Shown here: positions 60,157 through 64,000 of the stretch, in pieces | Numbering within the stretch: the first letter of the stretch is position 1 | How the letters are laid out: each line of letters opens with the position of its first letter | Assembly: GCF_000189255.1 (NCBI RefSeq) | Contig: NZ_AEVS01000081.1 | Location: 1 to 64,000, forward strand | Direction of reading: 5' to 3' | DNA from: Vibrio brasiliensis LMG 20546 | Lineage (GTDB): Bacteria > Pseudomonadota > Gammaproteobacteria > Enterobacterales > Vibrionaceae | DNA length: 64,000 bases | The notes under the pieces: model-generated | The model's database searches: none | Told to the model about the DNA's origin: nothing | Seen by the model: the letters and a program-made list of their open reading frames with translations, nothing else | Position numbers and translations under genes: made by a program

Positions 60157-61548
60157 TTATTCCTTGAGTGCGTTGTTCTGCGCGCTGAGGATCGGCTTTA
60201 ACAGGTACTCCAGGATGGTGCGCTTACCTGTAATGATGTCTACTGAAGCCGTCATACCGGGGATGATAGGTAATGAATTGTCCTTATCAAGACTGGTTTC
60301 CTTGGTGCGTACGCGAACCAGATAAAAGCTGTTTCCTTCCTCATCGGTAGTGGTATCGGCACTAATATGTTCCAGAGTTCCCTCGAGACCACCGTACTTG
60401 GTAAAGTCATAGGCACTGAACTTGACGATGGTGTGCAGTTCCGGGCGTAGGAATGCGATGTCTTGGGGAGCTATCTTGGCTTCAACCAGCAAGGTATCTT
60501 CACTTGGAACAATCTCGACGATATCCATACCTGGCTGAATTACGCCGCCAACGGTGTTGACGTTGAGGGTCTTAACCGTACCTGTTACTGGCGAGGTGAC
60601 GATGGTACGATTTACTCTGTCCTCTAGACCAACCGTCGACTCTGTCATTGATGACAACTTATCTTGTGCCTGATTGAGTTTCTCTTGCTGTTCTGAACGG
60701 AATTTCTGCGCAGCATCAATGCGGCTAAGCATCGCTTCTCGGATCGCAGACTTAAGTACCGGCATTTTCAGCTCGCTGGATGTCAGCTCACGACGAGTAT
60801 CGTTCACCTGACGTTGTAGCTTCAGGAGCTCAATACGAGGGACAACGCCTTCTTCGGCTAGTGGCTGGGTGATATCCAGCTCTTTCTTGGCAAAGCGGTA
60901 GCTTTCGCGCAGGTTTTTAATTCGCGCCTGAATCTCAACCAAGTCCTGTTGCTTCTGTTTTACCTGCTGATCAATCAGAGAGATTTGGTTGCGAAGGTTG
61001 TTGAGGTCCTGGCGATATTCTGCACGCTGACGAGCAACCAGGTTCGGTTGAAGTTCGTTTAACGTTGGTGGAAACGCGAGTTTATTGAAGTTGAGCTGGA
61101 CGTTTCTCTGCCAGTTCTTTTCATCGAAGTCTTCATTGATTTCGACACTGGTAATCGACGCGGAAAGTTGAAGAACACTCGCCGTTAAGTTGGCGACCTG
61201 CTGTTCTCTTTCACGATAGTCGGAACGGAAACGGGTATCATCGATCAGCAGCAATTGCTGGCCCTTTTCGACTTTTTGACCTTCGCGGACCAGAATCTCT
61301 TTAACCAAGCCACCTTCAAGGTTCTGCACAACCTGAATTTGTGATGACGGAACAACTTTTCCCTGTCCGACTGTTACTTTGTCAATCTCCGCCCATGATG
61401 CCCAAAGTCCGGCAAGCACAAAAAAGATCACCATTACCCAAAGCATAATACGAGCGCTGCTCGGGGTATTTAGCAACAGTGCAGCTGTCTTATCATCAAC
61501 GTAATCCAGCTCGTTAGGAGTAAGTTTGTTATAACTGCTCTTACTCAT
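60157..61548 (-). CDS. lapC: LapC-type periplasmic adaptor of type I secretion (HlyD family)
   Basis: The 463-residue membrane-fusion protein has an N-terminal anchor helix (about 33-55), a beta barrel/lipoyl domain (VVQNLEGGLVKEILVREGQ near 88-107), a long coiled coil (about 150-310) and a C-terminal barrel (VEIVPSEDTLLVEAKI near 342). It bridges LapB to the outer-membrane channel. It is the first gene of lapC-lapG-lapD-lapB. Its promoter region (61549-61761) is shared with divergent pdxH and contains a TAGCGTT/AACGCTA dyad (61681-61698). Confidence 0.92.
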   Translation of the reverse strand: MSKSSYNKLTPNELDYVDDKTAALLLNTPSSARIMLWVMVIFFVLAGLWASWAEIDKVTVGQGKVVPSSQIQVVQNLEGGLVKEILVREGQKVEKGQQLLLIDDTRFRSDYREREQQVANLTASVLQLSASITSVEINEDFDEKNWQRNVQLNFNKLAFPPTLNELQPNLVARQRAEYRQDLNNLRNQISLIDQQVKQKQQDLVEIQARIKNLRESYRFAKKELDITQPLAEEGVVPRIELLKLQRQVNDTRRELTSSELKMPVLKSAIREAMLSRIDAAQKFRSEQQEKLNQAQDKLSSMTESTVGLEDRVNRTIVTSPVTGTVKTLNVNTVGGVIQPGMDIVEIVPSEDTLLVEAKIAPQDIAFLRPELHTIVKFSAYDFTKYGGLEGTLEHISADTTTDEEGNSFYLVRVRTKETSLDKDNSLPIIPGMTASVDIITGKRTILEYLLKPILSAQNNALKE

Positions 61549-61761
61549 TGGTGATCCTTGTAAAATGGAGTTATTTGGTTGATTTTATTATTCATTGCGC
61601 TAAATGTTAAGGATTTGCTGTCAGTTTTGTTCCCGTAATTGATATATAGCGATGATTTAATCAATAGTTTGTATAGAGTGTAGCGTTATCCAACGCTATG
61701 GGCTTGAGTTCTTGTTATTAAGAGCGCACAATCGACAAAAAAATTTCGCCGAGGAGAAAAG

Positions 61762-62397
61762 ATGGAACTTGAAGATATTCGTCGTGAATACACCAAAGGT
61801 GGCTTGCGCAGAAAAGATTTACTTGCTGATCCGATTGCTCAGTTTGACTTTTGGCTTAAGCAGGCGATTGACGCTGGACTCACTGACCCGACTGCAATGA
61901 CGGTCGCGACGGTTGATGAATCGGGCCAGCCTTTTCAGCGTATTGTGCTGCTGAAAGATGTCGATCAGAATGGTTTCATCTTCTACACCAACCTGGGCAG
62001 CCGCAAAGCGCAACAGATTGAAGCGAACTCGAAGGTGAGTCTCCATTTCCCATGGCACCCATTAGAGCGACAAGTACACATCACAGGTGTGGCTGAAAAA
62101 CTGTCAGCGGTCGAGAACATGAAGTATTTTTCTTCTCGTCCTAAAGCGAGCCAGTTAGCGGCGATTGCCAGTAAGCAGAGCAGCCGTATTAGTGCTCGTG
62201 GAGTACTGGAAGGGAAGTTTTTAGAATTAAAGAAAAAGTTCGAACAAGGTGAGATTCCTGTACCGAGCTTCTGGGGTGGTTTCCGTATCAAGCCGCAGAG
62301 TATCGAGTTTTGGCAGGGAGGCGAGCATCGTTTGCACGACCGATTCCTTTTCTCCAAAGATGCCGAAGAGTGGCATATCGACCGTTTAGCTCCATAA
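61762..62397 (+). CDS. pdxH: Pyridoxamine/pyridoxine 5'-phosphate oxidase
   Basis: The 211-residue FMN enzyme makes pyridoxal 5'-phosphate from pyridoxamine or pyridoxine 5'-phosphate. FMN-binding blocks are [26 protein letters not shown] (near 53-78), [12 protein letters not shown] near 95, QSSRISARG near 143 and the C-terminal [19 protein letters not shown] near 175-195 (His and Arg for PLP). AGGAG precedes the ATG. Length fits PdxH. It supplies the PLP used by tryptophanase nearby, though no operon link exists. A terminator lies just beyond the stop. Confidence 0.95.
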   Translation: MELEDIRREYTKGGLRRKDLLADPIAQFDFWLKQAIDAGLTDPTAMTVATVDESGQPFQRIVLLKDVDQNGFIFYTNLGSRKAQQIEANSKVSLHFPWHPLERQVHITGVAEKLSAVENMKYFSSRPKASQLAAIASKQSSRISARGVLEGKFLELKKKFEQGEIPVPSFWGGFRIKPQSIEFWQGGEHRLHDRFLFSKDAEEWHIDRLAP

Positions 62398-62400
62398 AAA

Positions 62401-62425
62401 AATACGCCGCTTTATGCGGCGTATT
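62401..62425. terminator. Bidirectional terminator after pdxH
   Basis: AATACGCCGC / GCGGCGTATT, a 10-bp stem with loop TTTAT and an A-run to its left. It overlaps the last codons of the convergent LuxR-type gene (stop at 62412). Confidence 0.85.
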
Positions 62426-63125
62426 CATTATGTAGGGCAATAGAAATTTGTGTCTTTAGTAAGGTCTTTGGAATGTGTGAACCAAAGCCTTGTTCCAGAG
62501 CCATATCAATCAGCTGCGCCTTTGAGTGAGCACCAAACTTCACTCTCAATCGAGCGACATAGCTTTCTAAGGTTTTGATCGAGATGTTCATTACCTTAGC
62601 GATATAGTGGGGCTTCTTACCATATAGCAGTAAAAACAATGCCTCCGACTCTCTATTGGTCAGCTTATGATCAAATCTGGTCGCATTAAGTGTGTCAGCC
62701 ACCAGGTTTTCTTCGGCTGATACACCTGTTGCACGGCATATCCAGTGCCCGACTTCTAAAATCGCTGTGTCAGACAGCTCTTGGCCGTAGAAAATCGTTC
62801 CCTGAACCTCTCCGGCGTCATCCAGCCAAGGTGTCTTGGTGAAAATATGTGCACGCCAACTGCCGTCGGGGTAAGGGTGAATATCGAGAATTCTTAGCGC
62901 GGTATTGTTTTCTATTACATATCGATCTTGCTTAACGAAATCTGCAGCACAACGAGTAGTAGGGCTAGGCATTTGGAAATCAGTCAGACCGATACAGTCT
63001 TGAGATTCATTGAAGCCGATTAATTTGGCATAAGCGGTGTTAGCATAAACAAATACAGAATTGAGGTCTTTGCATCCCCAGTAGCCGGGTAACTGGCTGA
63101 ATAAAGAGACTTGCTGCTCGTTCAC
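62412..63125 (-). CDS. PAS-LuxR transcriptional regulator
   Basis: The 237-residue regulator joins a PAS-like sensor (about 10-125; SQLPGYWGCKDLNSVFVYANTAYAKLIGF) to a LuxR-type helix-turn-helix (about 155-215; LTNRESEALFLLLYGKKPHYIAKVMNISIKTLESYV). No acyl-homoserine-lactone domain is seen, so it likely senses a small cytoplasmic ligand or cofactor. The dyad-rich interval 63188-63360 upstream may control it. Targets are unknown; adjacent genes are not clearly related. Confidence 0.8.
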   Translation of the reverse strand: MNEQQVSLFSQLPGYWGCKDLNSVFVYANTAYAKLIGFNESQDCIGLTDFQMPSPTTRCAADFVKQDRYVIENNTALRILDIHPYPDGSWRAHIFTKTPWLDDAGEVQGTIFYGQELSDTAILEVGHWICRATGVSAEENLVADTLNATRFDHKLTNRESEALFLLLYGKKPHYIAKVMNISIKTLESYVARLRVKFGAHSKAQLIDMALEQGFGSHIPKTLLKTQISIALHNEYAA

Positions 63126-63187
63126 TTAAAAAAACTTCTTACTAAACAGGGTGGGTATGATATCAAAGGCATACGCCATGTACGACA

Positions 63188-63360
63188 TAAAAAATGCCAG
63201 ACATCATACGATGACTGGCAAACACAAGAATAAATCTTGTCGACGTGTAGAAGAGGTTCTATGAACTCAGTAAATTACTGAGCATAGACGTATCAATTGA
63301 TACCGAGATGGATGGCTAAATCCAACTCAATATTGAGTGTATATGAAGGGAATTATATAA
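63188..63360 (-). ncRNA. Candidate intergenic small RNA on the minus strand
   Basis: On the minus strand the interval ends in TGCCAG-T-CATC / GATG-T-CTGGCA (63195-63220) followed by UUUUUU, a textbook terminator, 63 bases before the LuxR-type gene. Upstream are ACAAGA-N5-TCTTGT (63224-63240), CTCAGTAA-N-TTACTGAG (63266-63282), GTATCAATTGATAC (63290-63303) and ACTCAATATTGAGT (63325-63338), all perfect dyads. A possible promoter is TTGGAT (63318-63323 on the minus strand) and TATCAA. A terminated leader (attenuator) for the regulator is the alternative. 5' end not fixed. Confidence 0.45.
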
Positions 63361-63361
63361 A

Positions 63362-63381
63362 AAGGGGGGAAATCCCCCCTT
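63362..63381 (-). terminator. Terminator of the SUMF1-family gene
   Basis: AAGGGGGG / CCCCCCTT with loop AAAT, followed by UUUUU on the minus strand, seven bases beyond the stop codon. Confidence 0.9.
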
Positions 63382-63387
63382 AAAAAG

Positions 63388-64000
63388 CTAGTTGATGTCT
63401 CTAACTACCCGGAAACCAAGATAGTTTGCCGCAGAGAAAGGAGAGAGGTATAGCTGTTTATCAGCCGCTGCCATATCCGGTGAGAAGTTCCATGCACCGC
63501 CTTTAGCGACACCTCTCGGGCTGCTTGTCCATTGCCAAACGTTACCTACGCTATCGTAGATACCCAACTGGTTTGGTTGGAAGGCGCTGACAGGTGCAGT
63601 ACTAATATTTGACCACGGTGTACCGCTCCAGCCGGTATTGGCTTCACCTGGCGCGAACTCGTTACCCCACCAGTATTTATCCTGACTACCAGCTCGTGCG
63701 GCTATCTCCCACTCTTCCTCAGTCGGTAGGCGGTATGAGGCGCCAGTCTGTTTACGTAGCCAGTTAGTGTAAGAAACCGCATCGTTCTGGCTGACACAGA
63801 CCACAGGAGAGTTAGGGTACTGTTTGAAGCCCGGATCACGCCAACTGCTGTTTGCGATAGGCGTTACTTCGCCTTCCGCGAGTGTCGTACAGGTGTTTTT
63901 CAGCTCAGCATCGGTCTGGTAGTTGGTCTGCTCGACGAAAGTTGCGAACTGACTTACCGTGACGGGAGTAGCACCAATTCCGAAAGCATGATCAAGGGCA
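63388..64000 (-). CDS. Formylglycine-generating-enzyme/SUMF1-type protein, partial
   Basis: The gene enters from the right edge and ends here; at least 203 residues are visible. The frame is open to 64000 (…AFGIGATPVTVSQFATFVEQ…), so the ATG-like Met at 63804 is internal. FGE-sulfatase family blocks are YRLPTEEEWEIAARAG, GNEFAPGEANTG, SVGNVWQWTSSP, KGGAWNFSPD and NYLGFRVVRD. Vicinal Cys residues at the active site of true formylglycine enzymes are not visible, and many relatives (EgtB, PvdO, kinase-linked SUMF1) have other roles. Function needs the missing N-terminus. Confidence 0.85.
   Translation of the reverse strand, partial: ALDHAFGIGATPVTVSQFATFVEQTNYQTDAELKNTCTTLAEGEVTPIANSSWRDPGFKQYPNSPVVCVSQNDAVSYTNWLRKQTGASYRLPTEEEWEIAARAGSQDKYWWGNEFAPGEANTGWSGTPWSNISTAPVSAFQPNQLGIYDSVGNVWQWTSSPRGVAKGGAWNFSPDMAAADKQLYLSPFSAANYLGFRVVRDIN

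Noticed and set aside
1-64000. CRISPR arrays, tRNA or rRNA genes, insertion sequences
   Set aside because: No regularly spaced repeats, no T-loop signature and no transposase or terminal repeats were found on either strand by eye.

Overview
The window looks like a chromosome of a Vibrio species (Vibrionaceae). The support is the gene set: an FMN-riboswitch ribB, a LapB/LapC/LapD/LapG adhesin-control cluster, ChiA-type chitinases, sstT, proXWV with a CBS-tailed ProV, an SgrR-family regulator, a cyclic-dinucleotide HD-GYP protein, and an inovirus-type DUF3653 gene beside a dif-like sequence. From memory, ribB and nagB lie on chromosome 2 in V. cholerae, so chromosome 2 is likely, but the window alone cannot prove it. 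Genes are dense, with few mobile-element traces outside the first 2.4 kb, and no tRNA, rRNA, CRISPR array or insertion sequence was seen.

Layout. 1-2.4 kb: a small accessory patch with a dif-like sequence, a DUF3653-type phage gene and an OLD-family ATPase/TOPRIM nuclease. 2.7-5.0 kb: ppiB, ribB under an FMN riboswitch, and a lipoprotein. 5.2-15.1 kb: a TRAP transporter (dctPQM) divergent from a sensor kinase/response regulator/LysR operon, followed by a CoA-transferase, a short-chain dehydrogenase and a thiolase. Together they look like an uptake-sensing-degradation unit for a short acid such as 3-hydroxybutyrate or acetoacetate. 15.1-21.3 kb: a giant fused formate dehydrogenase divergent from napGH, with one perfect FNR box between them. 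21.3-28.0 kb: an ABC-F ATPase with a structured leader, an EEP-fold hydrolase, a TPR-GGDEF protein, two VOC proteins and a Cof-type phosphatase. 28.2-33.7 kb: betaine ABC transporter proXWV, then sgrR divergent from a 40-codon ORF and hairpin resembling the SgrS/SgrT arrangement.

33.9-45.6 kb: aldehyde dehydrogenase, LysR/SDR pair, PilZ protein, nagB, Sel1-repeat protein, sstT, an rsgA with a leader peptide, a three-gene copper-delivery operon and an acetyltransferase. 45.9-55.3 kb: HD-GYP protein, a DUF2057 protein, tryptophanase with a TnaC-like leader, and two tandem GH18 chitinases. 55.4-61.5 kb: the operon lapC-lapG-lapD-lapB, which secretes and controls a large surface adhesin encoded elsewhere. 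61.8-64 kb: pdxH, a PAS-LuxR regulator, a candidate small RNA, and a sulfatase-modifying-factor-family gene cut by the window edge.

Common threads are coastal-marine carbon use (chitin, glucosamine, serine, tryptophan, short acids), osmolyte uptake, anaerobic formate metabolism, and cyclic-dinucleotide control of attachment (GGDEF, PilZ, HD-GYP and LapD proteins). The most distinctive material is in the non-coding leaders: the ABC-F leader, the rsgA leader, the TnaC variant, the SgrS-like locus and the dyad-rich interval near 63.3 kb.
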